A stretch of DNA of 64,000 nt, from contig NZ_CP109446.1 in the NCBI RefSeq assembly GCF_036227265.1, positions 2,245,501 through 2,309,500 on the forward strand, in the 5' to 3' direction. Position numbers and translations under genes: made by a program. Origin of the DNA: Streptomyces sp. NBC_01476. Its GTDB lineage: Bacteria > Actinomycetota > Actinomycetes > Streptomycetales > Streptomycetaceae. Below the pieces are notes generated by a model. It ran no database searches. It saw only the letters and a list, made by a program, of their open reading frames with translations, and was not told the origin of the DNA. Positions 17,118 to 25,694 of this stretch are shown here, one piece after another (within the stretch, counting starts at the first letter, position 1; every line of letters begins with the position of its first letter).

Positions 17118-18007
17118 CGGGGGGCTCCTGAGCTGGAAGGGACGTGGGAAGAGGGCGAGTGCGCGGTCCACGGGTCGGTGACCGCGCCCGAGACGTAGGT
17201 GCGCAGCGACCAGCCGTGCCGGTCGGAGATCTCGTCGAGCTGGCCGGCCGCCTGCTCGCACCAGGGCCACTCGGTGGCCCAGTGGGCGGCGTCCACCAGG
17301 GCGGGCGCGCCGCTCTGCCGGGCTTCGGATGCCGGGTGGTGGCGCAGGTCGGCGGTGAGGAAGACATCGACGCCGGCCGCCCGCACCTCGGCGAAGAGGC
17401 TGTCGCCGGAACCGCCGCAGACCGCGACGGTGCGGACCGGGGTGTCGGGGTCGCCCGCGATCCGCAGTCCTGCGGCGGTACGGGGCAGCCCGCGGGCGGC
17501 CTGTTCGGCGAAGGCCGCCAGGGTGAGCGGGGCGAGCGGCTCGCAGATCCGGCCGAGACCGCGGCGGCCCTTGGGGTCGGCCGGGTCGGGTACCAGCGGC
17601 CCGGTGACCCGCAGGTCGACGGCGGCGGCGAGCGCGTCGGAGACACCGGGGTCGGCGCGGTCGGCGTTGGTGTGCGCGACGAGCAGGCCGATGCCGTTAC
17701 GGATCAGGTCGTGGACGACGCGGCCCTTGAAGCCGGCCGGTCCTGTGGGCGCCACCGTGGTCGTACCGCGCAGATAGAGCGGGTGGTGGGTGACCAGCAG
17801 GTCGGCGCCGATGCGTACCGCCTCGTCGACCACTTCGCGCACCGGGTCGACGGCGAAGAGCACCCGGGTGACCGGGGCCGCCGGATCGCCGCAGACCAGG
17901 CCGACAGCGTCCCAGGACTCGGCCAGCTCGGGCGGCCAGAGGGCGTCCAGGGCGGCGGTGACGTCGGCGAGGGTGGGCGGGACGGACGCGGGAACGGGCA
18001 CAGACAC
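17114..18007 (-). CDS. Nif3-like dinuclear metal center hexameric protein (DUF34)
   Basis: The 297-residue protein has metal-site motifs of the Nif3/DUF34 family: ESWDAVGL near residue 30, VTHHPLYL with two metal His, AHTNAD, and the C-terminal DAAHWATEWP with Glu. Proteins of this family form hexameric rings with a two-metal site, and YbgI/YqfO-type members have been linked to GTP cyclohydrolase-like chemistry. The GTG start is supported by a -10-like TAACCT ending exactly seven bases upstream, as expected for leaderless transcription. It is the first gene of the DUF34, zinc-ribbon, phosphatase operon. Confidence 0.93.
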   Translation of the reverse strand: MSVPVPASVPPTLADVTAALDALWPPELAESWDAVGLVCGDPAAPVTRVLFAVDPVREVVDEAVRIGADLLVTHHPLYLRGTTTVAPTGPAGFKGRVVHDLIRNGIGLLVAHTNADRADPGVSDALAAAVDLRVTGPLVPDPADPKGRRGLGRICEPLAPLTLAAFAEQAARGLPRTAAGLRIAGDPDTPVRTVAVCGGSGDSLFAEVRAAGVDVFLTADLRHHPASEARQSGAPALVDAAHWATEWPWCEQAAGQLDEISDRHGWSLRTYVSGAVTDPWTAHSPSSHVPSSSGAPR

Positions 18008-18014
18008 AAGGGGA

Positions 18015-18020
18015 AGGTTA
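18015..18020 (-). promoter_or_regulatory. -10 element of a leaderless promoter for the DUF34 operon
   Basis: TAACCT on the minus strand ends seven bases before the GTG start of the DUF34 gene, so transcription would begin at the start codon. This matches the geometry seen for several other genes in the window. No clear -35 was identified. Confidence 0.5.
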
Positions 18021-18196
18021 CCGGCCCGCCGGGCCTGCCGGGATGTGCGGTGGTACGGCAGGACGCCGGAGCACACCTGCCCCCCGAACGGGGCGGAATC
18101 GGGGGAAGCGACACCCTTATGTGTGAACCGCCCCCACTCGCGTTGATGGTCCGGAAGTCCGAAAACTACCGTCCTGGGACGGAGGTGGACTCTCAT

Positions 18197-19849
18197 ATGA
18201 CCGTCAGTGCCATGGACATCCCGCCGGCCGCCCGCGTACTGCGCCGGTCGGGCTTCACGATCGCCGCGGACGGTTCCTACGCGGCCTGCCTCGCGGAAGC
18301 GGAGGCTCCCGCGGGGGCGGAAGCGGCTGCGGGGGCGGAAGCGGCCGCTCCCCGGGCGCTGGCCGGCCGGACTGCGGAACCCGCCGCCGCGCCTGCCGCC
18401 GGGCAGACCGCGGAGGGGGCCGGGGAGGGGGCCGCGGAGAGGGCCGCGGAAGCGGGCGGGCAAAGGAGCGGGCAGGGGGACGCGACCGCCGGATCCGGCC
18501 ACTGGTTCGTCGAGCGGTGGACGCTGAGCGGCCCCGAGCCGTACGCCGTCCCGCTGCCGGGCGGGCAGCCGGAGGAGCCGGGCACCCAGGTGCTGCCGCT
18601 CGGCGACGGCCGGGTCCTGATCAGGCGCCGCGTGGCGGACCGGCACGACCTCGCGCTGCTCTACCCGACCGGGCCCGGCACCGGAGAGCTGCCGGTGTGC
18701 TCGCTGGGCGGCACCGAGGTGAAGCTGCTGCCGCCCGCACCACTGCCCGGGACCGCCTTCGCGCTCGCCTACGAGGACGGGGTCACGACGGTCTGGCAGG
18801 TGTACGGGCACGGTACGCCGGACGGCTCGCCGGTCGCGGTGATGTCGGTCGCGGGCCGCTGCACCGGCGGGGTCTGGCTGGACCGGACCGGCCGGCTACT
18901 GGCACTCGACCGGGAACTCGACGGCAGGACCAAGGCCATCGCCGCCGATCTGCACACGGCGGAGACCAGCCCGCTGCTCCAGCTCACCGAGGAGAGCGAC
19001 GACCGGCTGCTGCTGGCCGCACCGGACAGCGGGCTGCTGCTCCTGCGCAGCGACGCCACCGGGGAGGCGCGGATCGGCTGGGGGGTGCTGGGGAGCAGGC
19101 ACCCGGTGCGGTTCCCCGACGCGCTGCGGGTGCCGGGGGCGCTCTTCACGCCGGTGGTCGCGCAGCCCGGGCAGATCCTCTCCCCCGAGGCGACCGTGGT
19201 GGCGCTGCGGGCCGAGGTGCCCGGCGGTGCGGAGTCGCTGGCGCTGTGGCGGCCGGGCGAGCGGCAGGTGCACTGGCGGGCCACCCCGCGCGGCTGGCTC
19301 GGGCCGACCGCGCTCTGGCTGCCGGGCCACGAACTGCGCCTTCCGTACGCCATTCCGGACTGGCCGTGCGGCGTGATCGCCTACGACGCCCCGGACCCGG
19401 AGTCGTGGTACGAGGCCGAGGCGGCCGACGAGCAGAGCGTGCGGTCGGGGGTGTCGGGGTCGCCCGCGGAGCCGAACGTACGGCCGGGGGCCGCCGCGGA
19501 GTCTGCGGAAACGTCACAGCAGTCGCCCTCCGCCGGCCGGCCCGGCGGGGAGCCCACCGGTCGCCGCACCGCGGTGGCCGCAGGTCGCCGGCTCGTCGTG
19601 TCCACCGGTCGCCGGCCCGTCGTGCCGGTCGTGCCGGTCGTGCCGGTCGTGCCGGTCGGTGAGCCCGCCGCGCACCCGGTCCGGCGCCTGGTGCAGGGCC
19701 CGGCGGCGGCGCCCACCGCCGCACCGGTCACCGCCCCGCCGGTCACGGCTTCCTCTTCCGCACCGGTCACCACCTCCGCTCCGGCCCGCCGCAAGCTCGC
19801 CGTACTCCCGCTGCAGCAGGCTCCGTTGGCCGCGGCGCAGGCGGGGTGA
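18197..19849 (+). CDS. beta-propeller-like protein with low-complexity tails (function unknown)
   Basis: The protein has 550 residues. After a short conserved N-terminus (MDIPPAARVLRRSGFTIAADG) there is an Ala/Glu/Gly-rich insert to about residue 95. A central region of about 330 residues is built of repeated beta strands with turns such as LGDGRVLIRR, LLYPTG and WLDRTGRLLALDRE, suggesting a propeller. The last 120 residues are disordered and include a VVPVVPVVPVVP run encoded by GTGCCGGTC tandem repeats (about 19620-19658). No enzyme motif is seen. GGAGG lies 11 bases before the ATG. It is divergent from the DUF34 operon, with under 200 bases between the starts. Confidence 0.8.
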   Translation: MTVSAMDIPPAARVLRRSGFTIAADGSYAACLAEAEAPAGAEAAAGAEAAAPRALAGRTAEPAAAPAAGQTAEGAGEGAAERAAEAGGQRSGQGDATAGSGHWFVERWTLSGPEPYAVPLPGGQPEEPGTQVLPLGDGRVLIRRRVADRHDLALLYPTGPGTGELPVCSLGGTEVKLLPPAPLPGTAFALAYEDGVTTVWQVYGHGTPDGSPVAVMSVAGRCTGGVWLDRTGRLLALDRELDGRTKAIAADLHTAETSPLLQLTEESDDRLLLAAPDSGLLLLRSDATGEARIGWGVLGSRHPVRFPDALRVPGALFTPVVAQPGQILSPEATVVALRAEVPGGAESLALWRPGERQVHWRATPRGWLGPTALWLPGHELRLPYAIPDWPCGVIAYDAPDPESWYEAEAADEQSVRSGVSGSPAEPNVRPGAAAESAETSQQSPSAGRPGGEPTGRRTAVAAGRRLVVSTGRRPVVPVVPVVPVVPVGEPAAHPVRRLVQGPAAAPTAAPVTAPPVTASSSAPVTTSAPARRKLAVLPLQQAPLAAAQAG

Positions 19850-20196
19850 GCGCCATGGGCGAGACAGCACGCATCACGCCGGGGCTCCAACTGCCCGCCG
19901 CCACACGGTCGTTCCGAGTGCTCCGGGCGGCCGGTACGCCGCCCGGCGGCGTCCGCGCGGAGCACTCCGGAGAGCTTCCGGAAACGCGTAGGACACGCCG
20001 GGTGGGGGTGTTGGTGGCGGCTCGGAGGGCATCAGTAGACTCACCGGAAGTCGTGCACGCGGGTACCCAACGTGACCGGCGCCAACTGGCGCATCCACCG
20101 GACGGGTTCACCCTTTTCGCGCGCTTCCGGCGCAAGCCGGCTCGTCGTTCACCGGGAACGGCGCCATTCTCACAGGGGATTACGGGGAGATCTCAC
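19850..20196 (+). other. intergenic region before the 43-residue gene
   Basis: No recognisable gene. A plausible promoter is TTGGTG at 20011 and TAGACT at 20036 with a 19-base spacer, directed at the small downstream gene. The remainder shows nothing notable. Confidence 0.4.
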
Positions 20197-20328
20197 ATGT
20201 CCAACGCAACAACGCCCGACCGCTCGGCCGATGACACCGCGGGCCGTCATCGCGGGCCGGCTTCGGCCGACGAGGCCGACAAGGGCCAGCAGCCGCTCGG
20301 GAAGCACCGCCGTCCGTCCGAGGACTGA
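20197..20328 (+). CDS. small hydrophilic protein, 43 residues
   Basis: This short, highly charged protein begins MSNATTPDRSADDTAGRHRG and ends KHRRPSED. A GGGGAG ribosome-binding site is well placed, third codon positions are G/C-rich, and a strong hairpin follows the stop. It has no hydrophobic core and is probably disordered. Similar short His/Arg/Asp-rich proteins recur in Streptomyces genomes without known function. Confidence 0.65.
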   Translation: MSNATTPDRSADDTAGRHRGPASADEADKGQQPLGKHRRPSED

Positions 20329-20352
20329 CGCCGGGGCTCCGTAGCTCCGTCC

Positions 20353-20398
20353 GGCCGCCCGCCGTACCCTCCCCGGATGGGGGGAACGGCGGGCGGCC
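20353..20398 (+). terminator. strong hairpin after the 43-residue gene
   Basis: GGCCGCCCGCCG (20353-20364) and CGGCGGGCGGCC (20387-20398) form a 12-bp perfect stem. There is no T-run, which is normal in this GC range. It separates convergent genes and may act in both directions. Confidence 0.75.
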
Positions 20399-20482
20399 GT
20401 CGCGTTTCCACTCCAAGGCTGCCCGGCCGCCCGGCTGCCCCACTCAACTCCCGCTGCCCGTAGGGACGTCAGGCGTCAGACG

Positions 20483-21721
20483 TCAGACGTCCCGGCCGGA
20501 GCCGCGCAGATCGGCGAGGAGTTCGCGCGCGGCCCGCGCACCGGACGCCAGCGCGCCCTGCACGGAGCCGGTGGCCCGGTGGTCGCCGCACACGTAACGC
20601 CGGGGTGCGAAGCGCGTACCGCGGCTCAGCAGCAAGGGCGGCGGCATCGCGGGCAGCGCCTGCTCGACCCGGTACTCGCCGACGGGTTCCCAGCCGGAGG
20701 TGTCCGTGTCGTACAACTCGGCCAGCGTCCCGCGCAGTTGAGCCTCGTCGGGGACACCGGAGGTGCCGAGTACCGAGGTCGAGACCAGGGCCCGCCGGTC
20801 GGGGCTGTAGGTGGGGGCGGCCTGACTGAGCACGACGGTGTTCAGCACCCGCCGTCCGGTGTCGGTGAGCAGCGTGGGCTCGGCGAGCGGTGCGGTGGGG
20901 GCGGCGTGGTAGTACGTCGTGACCGAGCGGCTCGGTGGCACCGCGAGGCCGGGCAGCAGGTCCACCGCCGCCCCCGGCCCGGTCGCCACCACCACGGCCG
21001 CCGCGCCCTCCTCCCGGCCGTCGGAAAGCAGCACCCCCTCGTCGGTGAGCGCCTGTACCGGCGTCTCCAGCCGTACGGTGCCGGTCGGCAGGTCCGCGGC
21101 GAGCTGGGCGGGAACCGCGCCGATGCCGTAGGCGGGCAGGCAGAGGGTGCCGCGCAGCATGGAACGCCAGACGAGATGGAAGAAGCGGCTCGACGTCTCC
21201 AGTTCGTCCTCCAGGAAGACACCCGCGAGGAACGGCCGGAAGAGCGTCTCCACCAGGTCGGCGGAGATCCCGGCGTCGGCGAGCGCGGTGAGCGTGGTGT
21301 GGTCCGGCGCCCGTCTGATCAGCCGCGGCGGGGTGAGCAGGTCCCGCGCGCTCAGCAGGCCCAGCGCGGCCAGGTCGTGCGCCCCGGCCAGCCGGCCCGT
21401 CACCAGGTCGCCGCTCTCCCGGGGCCGCCGGGTCGGGTCCGTGAAGCGCAGCCGGCCGCGCGGGGTGTGCAGCAGGACGCCGGGGGTGAAGGGGCGCAGG
21501 CGCAGCTCCCGCAGCCGGACCCGCGCTTTGACCTGCGGGTAGGAGGTGTTGAACACCTGGAAGCCGCGGTCCAGCCGGAATCCGTCCGTTACGTCGGTCC
21601 GCATCCGGCCGCCCACGGCGTCGGACGCCTCCAGCAGGTGCACGTCGAGACCGGCGGCCGTCAGATCGCCGGCGCACGCCAGTCCGGCCAGGCCCGCTCC
21701 GATCACCACGACGTCCGCCAT
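20483..21721 (-). CDS. FAD-dependent amine oxidase / protoporphyrinogen-oxidase-like oxidoreductase
   Basis: The 412-residue protein opens MADVVVIGAGLAGLACAGDL, the FAD dinucleotide-binding motif, followed by LLEASDAVGGRMRTD as in flavin amine oxidases and carotenoid desaturases. The C-terminal YVCGDHRATGSVQGALASG is the second FAD-binding segment, so the enzyme is complete. The substrate cannot be told; homologues are annotated as NAD(P)/FAD-dependent oxidoreductases. I chose the ATG immediately before ADVVVIG because earlier starts add a low-complexity Pro/Gly leader. It is divergent from the ABC exporter genes. Confidence 0.9.
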   Translation of the reverse strand: MADVVVIGAGLAGLACAGDLTAAGLDVHLLEASDAVGGRMRTDVTDGFRLDRGFQVFNTSYPQVKARVRLRELRLRPFTPGVLLHTPRGRLRFTDPTRRPRESGDLVTGRLAGAHDLAALGLLSARDLLTPPRLIRRAPDHTTLTALADAGISADLVETLFRPFLAGVFLEDELETSSRFFHLVWRSMLRGTLCLPAYGIGAVPAQLAADLPTGTVRLETPVQALTDEGVLLSDGREEGAAAVVVATGPGAAVDLLPGLAVPPSRSVTTYYHAAPTAPLAEPTLLTDTGRRVLNTVVLSQAAPTYSPDRRALVSTSVLGTSGVPDEAQLRGTLAELYDTDTSGWEPVGEYRVEQALPAMPPPLLLSRGTRFAPRRYVCGDHRATGSVQGALASGARAARELLADLRGSGRDV

Positions 21722-22112
21722 GGGTGCCACCGCCTTCCCGTCCCGTACTGCGTACCCCGGGCCGGTGGGGAGAAGGCCGGGTGGTCCTCCGGGTGGCGGC
21801 AGCGGCAGGCCCGTCCGGGGCACGGGCGGGGTGTTCAGGCGGGCAGGGTGTTCAGGCGGGTGCCGTGCCGGGGGCTGCTCGCTGGTGGACGGTCACCAGG
21901 AGGCCGCTGTCCGGCCCGTCCCCGGTGGTCGCCGACCCGTCCCCAGCTGGTCCCCGACGGGTGTGCCCGGCGTGTGTCCGGCGGGCGTGTCCGGCATGTG
22001 CCCGGCGGGTGCCCCGTGTTCGCCCGGCGGGCACGCCCGGGACATTTGTCCTGCCCGGGTGTGGACTTTCCCCTCTGCCGTAACACGGTGGCCCCTCCGT
22101 AGCGTCATGGAT
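21722..22112. other. divergent intergenic region with imperfect GTGTCCGGCGGG repeats and a dyad
   Basis: No gene is supported. Between about 21960 and 22040 the sequence repeats variations on GTGTCCGGCGGG/GTGCCCGGCGGG. A dyad, GGACA-TT-TGTCC (22040-22051), is flanked by CCCGG/CCCGGG and may be an operator. A TAGCGT -10 element (22100-22105) ends seven bases before the ABC ATPase start at 22113, suggesting a leaderless message. Confidence 0.5.
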
Positions 22113-23048
22113 ATGGGAGCCAATACGACGGCGGTGCGGTTCACGGGGGTCCATAAGAGCTTCGGCGCGGTGCATGCCGTCGCCGGTATCGATCTGGAGA
22201 TCAGAAGGGGGGAGACGCTGGCCCTGCTCGGGCGGAACGGAGCGGGGAAGTCCACCACAATCGGGCTGTTGCTGGGGCTCGACCAGCCGGACGCGGGCCG
22301 GGTGGAGCTCTTCGGCGGGACGCCGGCCGAGGCGGTGCGGGCCGGGACGGTCGGGGCGATGCTGCAGGACGGTCAGCCGGTGCCGCGGGTGACGGTGCGG
22401 GAGCTGCTGGCCTTTGTGGCCTCGGCGTATCCGCGTCCGCTGCCGACCGGGGAGGTGCTGGCGCTGGCCGGGATCCCGGAGCTGGCCGAGCGGCGGATCG
22501 ACAGGCTCTCCGGTGGCCAGACGCAGCCGTTGCGGTTCGCGCTGGCGGTGGCGGGCCGGCCGGAACTGCTGGTGCTCGACGAGCCGACGGCGGCGCTGGA
22601 CGTGGCGGCGCGGCGGGGGTTCTGGCAGTCCATGCGGGGTTATGCCGCCCGCGGCAACACCGTGCTCTTCTCCACGCACCATCTGGAGGAGGCGGACGAG
22701 AACGCCGACCGGATTCTCGTCATCGACCGGGGCCGTACCGTCGCTGACGGCTCGGGCGAGCAGATCAAGCGGGCGGTCGGCGGCACCCTGGTCTCCTTCG
22801 ACCTGGCCGGGTCCGGGAGCCAGGGGCTGCGCGGACTGCCCGGGGTGAGCGCGGTGGAGATCCGCGGCGACCGGGCGGTACTCAGGTCCGGTGCCCCGGA
22901 CGCCACGGTGGTCGCGCTCGCCGCCGCGGGCCGGATCCGCCGGCTGGAGGTCGCGCCCGCCGGCCTGGAGGACGCCTTCCTCACCCTGACCGACCACGGC
23001 ACCCTGACCGACCACGACGCCAACCATGGAAAGGAGCCGGTCCGATGA
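22113..23048 (+). CDS. ABC transporter ATP-binding protein (drug/bacteriocin exporter type)
   Basis: The 311-residue protein has Walker A GRNGAGKST, signature LSGGQTQPLRFALA, Walker B LLVLDEPTAALD and the switch His in FSTHHLEEAD. The C-terminal 90 residues resemble the regulatory tail of DrrA/CcmA-type ATPases. It energises export with the permease encoded immediately downstream (4-base overlap). Start 22113 is preferred over 22107 because a -10-like TAGCGT ends seven bases before it. With the kinase and regulator downstream it forms a common four-gene module in which the two-component system controls the exporter. Confidence 0.93.
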   Translation: MGANTTAVRFTGVHKSFGAVHAVAGIDLEIRRGETLALLGRNGAGKSTTIGLLLGLDQPDAGRVELFGGTPAEAVRAGTVGAMLQDGQPVPRVTVRELLAFVASAYPRPLPTGEVLALAGIPELAERRIDRLSGGQTQPLRFALAVAGRPELLVLDEPTAALDVAARRGFWQSMRGYAARGNTVLFSTHHLEEADENADRILVIDRGRTVADGSGEQIKRAVGGTLVSFDLAGSGSQGLRGLPGVSAVEIRGDRAVLRSGAPDATVVALAAAGRIRRLEVAPAGLEDAFLTLTDHGTLTDHDANHGKEPVR

Positions 23049-23848
23049 CCGAGACCGCCATTGCCCCGTCCCTGCCCGCCGCGCCGGCGGCCGGCCGGGC
23101 GGCTCATCTCCGGCCGCTGCTGCACTACGTCCGGCTGGAGATCCGCCGCACGCTGCGCGACCCGGGGTACGTCATCATCGCGGTGGCCGTGCCGCTGGCC
23201 ATGTATCTGCTCTTCAGCAACCTCGGCGCGAGCGACAACGCCCAGGACAAAGCCGACTACGCCCGCTACTCGATGATCGGCATGGCCGCGTACGGGGCGC
23301 TGGGGGCGGCTCTCGGGGTCGGGCCGGGTGTCGCGGAGGACAGGGGCCGTGGCTGGCTGCGGCAGTTGCGGGTCACCCCGATGAGCCCGTTGCAGGTGGT
23401 GACAGGCCGGGCGGTGACCGCCTCGGTGACCGTCCTGCCGGCGCTGATCTGCGTGCTGTCCGCGGGCGCGCTGGTCAACGGGGTGCGGCTGGCGGCGTGG
23501 CAGTGGGCGGCGGCCGGTCTGCTGCTCTGGGTGGGGACGGTGCCGTTCACCCTGCTCGGCCTCGGCAACGGGTACGGGCTGTCCGCGCAGACCACTGGCG
23601 TGGTGAGTATGGCCTCGCTGATGGGTCTGTCGGTGGTCGGGGGCCTGTGGATACCGGCCGAGGTGTTCCCCGGCTGGCTGGCCGCGGTCTCCCGCTGGAC
23701 ACCGACCCGGCGCTTCGGTGAGCTGGGCTGGAGCGTGCTGGACGGCCGGGCCCCGGGCGCGGGTACGGTGACCGTGCTCGCCGGGTGGCTTGTCCTCTTC
23801 GCCGGTTACGCTGTGTTCTCCTACCGGCGGGGGGCGCGGACCGCGTGA
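23045..23848 (+). CDS. ABC-2 type transporter permease
   Basis: This 267-residue membrane protein has about six predicted transmembrane helices, including VIIAVAVPLAMYLLF near residue 45 and a C-terminal VLAGWLVLFAGYAVFSY. The cytoplasmic segment GRGWLRQLRVTPMSP is the conserved loop of ABC-2 permeases that contacts the ATPase. The ATG overlaps the ATPase stop. The exported substrate is unknown. Confidence 0.92.
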   Translation: MTETAIAPSLPAAPAAGRAAHLRPLLHYVRLEIRRTLRDPGYVIIAVAVPLAMYLLFSNLGASDNAQDKADYARYSMIGMAAYGALGAALGVGPGVAEDRGRGWLRQLRVTPMSPLQVVTGRAVTASVTVLPALICVLSAGALVNGVRLAAWQWAAAGLLLWVGTVPFTLLGLGNGYGLSAQTTGVVSMASLMGLSVVGGLWIPAEVFPGWLAAVSRWTPTRRFGELGWSVLDGRAPGAGTVTVLAGWLVLFAGYAVFSYRRGARTA

Positions 23849-23897
23849 TCACCGTGCGGGTGGGGAAGCGGAGTACCGGACGGGGACGGGGGTCGCC

Positions 23898-25145
23898 ATG
23901 ACGGTCGACGACGGAATCAGGCTCGGCATACCGGCGGGAACGGGCGCGGGCGCGGGAGCCGGCGAGGAGCGGTGCCGCCGCAGGTGGTGGCTGCGGGGCT
24001 CGAAGGACTTCGACGAGGAGATCGAGCAGCTCAAAGGCCCGGACGGCAACGCGCTGATCCCATGGATATTGATGGTCATCGGCCCGGCCGGCGACATCCT
24101 CAGTGGGAAGGTCGCGCTGCCGTGGCTCGCCGGCGCGGGGCTGGCCGTCTTCTGCGTGCTCTATGTCGCGACCGTACGGACCGCCTTCGCGGAGCGGTGG
24201 CGGTCCGGGCCGGTGCCGTTCCGGCTGCTGTGCGCGCTCGCCGCCGTCACCCTCGCGCTGGCGATCACCTGCGGCGACAACTTCCTCCTGCTGTTCGTGC
24301 TGGTGTCGCTGGGCGTCGGCAGTGTGGCGAAGAGCCGGCGGCACCTGGGGCTGATGCTGACGCCGCTGAGCGCGGCGGCCGGGATCACCGCCGGGCTGTG
24401 GCACATGGGGTTCTGGAGCACCGTGAGCCTGGCCTACGGCACGTTCCTCTCCGGGCTCGTGGTGTCGGTGATCATCACCCTCTTCCACGCGGTGGCGCAG
24501 CTCAAGGAGACCCGGCAGCAGCTGGCGCGGTCCGCTGTGGCGCAGGAGCGGATGCGGTTCTCCCGGGACCTGCACGATCTGCTCGGGCACACCCTGTCGG
24601 TCATCGTGGTGAAGTCCGAGGCGGCCCGCCGGATCGCGCCGCGGGATCTCGACGCGGCCCTGACCCAGGTCGCCGACATCGAGTCGGTGGGCCGCCAGGC
24701 GCTCACCGAGATCAGGGAGGCGGTCACCGGCTACCGCGAGGGGAGCCTGTCCACCGAGCTGGACCGGGCCCGTTCGGCGCTCACCGCCTCGGACGTGGAC
24801 GTGGTGGTGCAGGAGTCAGGTCCGCCGCTGCCGCCGCAGACCGAGGCCCTGCTGGGCTGGGTGGTCCGGGAGGGGGTCACCAATGTCATCCGGCACTCCG
24901 GCGCGTCCGCGGCCCGCATCGAGCTGAGCACGGCCGGCGGCCGGGCCCGGCTGACCATCACCGACAACGGCTGCGGCCGGGCCGCCGCCCCGGCCACCGG
25001 GGTCACCCGGACCGGCACCGGGCTGCGCGGTCTCACCGAGCGCCTTGCCGCCGCCGGCGGCTCCCTGACCTCAGGACCCGCCGCGGGCGGCGGCTTCCGG
25101 GTCGCGGCGGTGCTGCCGGTCGAGGACGGCGGGACAGCGCCGTAA
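23898..25145 (+). CDS. DesK-type sensor histidine kinase
   Basis: The 415-residue protein has a cytoplasmic N-terminus and about five to six transmembrane helices (roughly residues 50-190). The dimerisation/phosphoacceptor helix has RFSRDLHDLLGHTLSV, where the phosphorylated His lies. The HATPase_c domain has VTNVIRHS, DNGCG and GTGLRGLTERL. It has no extracytoplasmic sensor domain, so it probably senses membrane state or the exporter. It follows the permease by 49 bases. The cognate regulator is not directly adjacent, being 550 bases further on with an opposing gene between. Confidence 0.93.
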   Translation: MTVDDGIRLGIPAGTGAGAGAGEERCRRRWWLRGSKDFDEEIEQLKGPDGNALIPWILMVIGPAGDILSGKVALPWLAGAGLAVFCVLYVATVRTAFAERWRSGPVPFRLLCALAAVTLALAITCGDNFLLLFVLVSLGVGSVAKSRRHLGLMLTPLSAAAGITAGLWHMGFWSTVSLAYGTFLSGLVVSVIITLFHAVAQLKETRQQLARSAVAQERMRFSRDLHDLLGHTLSVIVVKSEAARRIAPRDLDAALTQVADIESVGRQALTEIREAVTGYREGSLSTELDRARSALTASDVDVVVQESGPPLPPQTEALLGWVVREGVTNVIRHSGASAARIELSTAGGRARLTITDNGCGRAAAPATGVTRTGTGLRGLTERLAAAGGSLTSGPAAGGGFRVAAVLPVEDGGTAP

Positions 25146-25197
25146 CCGCTGCGCGCCCCTCCGCGCTGCCGCTCGCGGTGCCCGTGCGGGCCGCGGC

Positions 25198-25560
25198 TCA
25201 GTCGTCGGTGCGGCCGGCGTACCACCACACCGCGGCGGTCACCGCCGTCACCACGGCCACCCCGGCGGTCACCGCCACCGAGCCGGCCAGTGGACCGTCG
25301 GTCCGGCGGGAGCGGACCGCGCCGTTGCTCTGCCAGGAGAGCAGCGAGTGGTTGGACTGCCCGGACAGGACCGCGGAGAAGGACTGGAAGGAGGCCGTGG
25401 AGAAGGCCGACATGCTGGAGGCGAAGGACCCCGCCGAAGCGAAGGAGGCGCAGGATCCGATGGACAGCGCCGAGCCCGTCGAACCGATCGACAGGACCGA
25501 CTCGGACGAGCAGATGGACAGCAGCGAATTACGGGACCGGATCGACCATCGCGAGGACAT
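25198..25560 (-). CDS. serine-repeat, C-terminally membrane-anchored protein
   Basis: The 120-residue protein is dominated by short repeats in which Ser recurs every two or three residues, for example SVLSIGSTGSALSIGS and SFASAGSFASSMSAF, covering about residues 5-65. The pattern suggests a beta-solenoid or beta-roll. A C-terminal hydrophobic helix (SVAVTAGVAVVTAVTAAVWW) follows. Third codon positions are G/C, unlike a random antisense frame. Start could also be GTG at 25575. Comparable proteins occur in many Streptomyces genomes with no known function. It lies convergent to the histidine kinase and divergent from the response regulator. Confidence 0.7.
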   Translation of the reverse strand: MSSRWSIRSRNSLLSICSSESVLSIGSTGSALSIGSCASFASAGSFASSMSAFSTASFQSFSAVLSGQSNHSLLSWQSNGAVRSRRTDGPLAGSVAVTAGVAVVTAVTAAVWWYAGRTDD

Positions 25561-25681
25561 CCCGTCATTCTTCACGACGGCGGCCCGCGGCGCGCGGGAT
25601 GACCGTATTCCGGGGAGCCCCGCACGGCCGGTGCCGCACCCCGCCGCGACCCGGACCGGACCGGCGGCCACCGGCCCTGTC

Positions 25682-25687
25682 TACGCT
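25682..25687 (+). promoter_or_regulatory. -10 element for a leaderless response-regulator transcript
   Basis: TACGCT ends seven bases before the ATG of the response regulator, so transcription would begin at the start codon. This implies that the regulator has a promoter separate from the exporter and kinase genes. Confidence 0.5.
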
Positions 25688-25694
25688 GGTGCCC

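Noticed and set aside
17144..18196. In-frame extension of the beta-propeller-like gene far upstream of 18197
   Set aside because: The extension runs antisense through the DUF34 gene. The ATG at 18197 has a GGAGG site and begins the conserved N-terminus.
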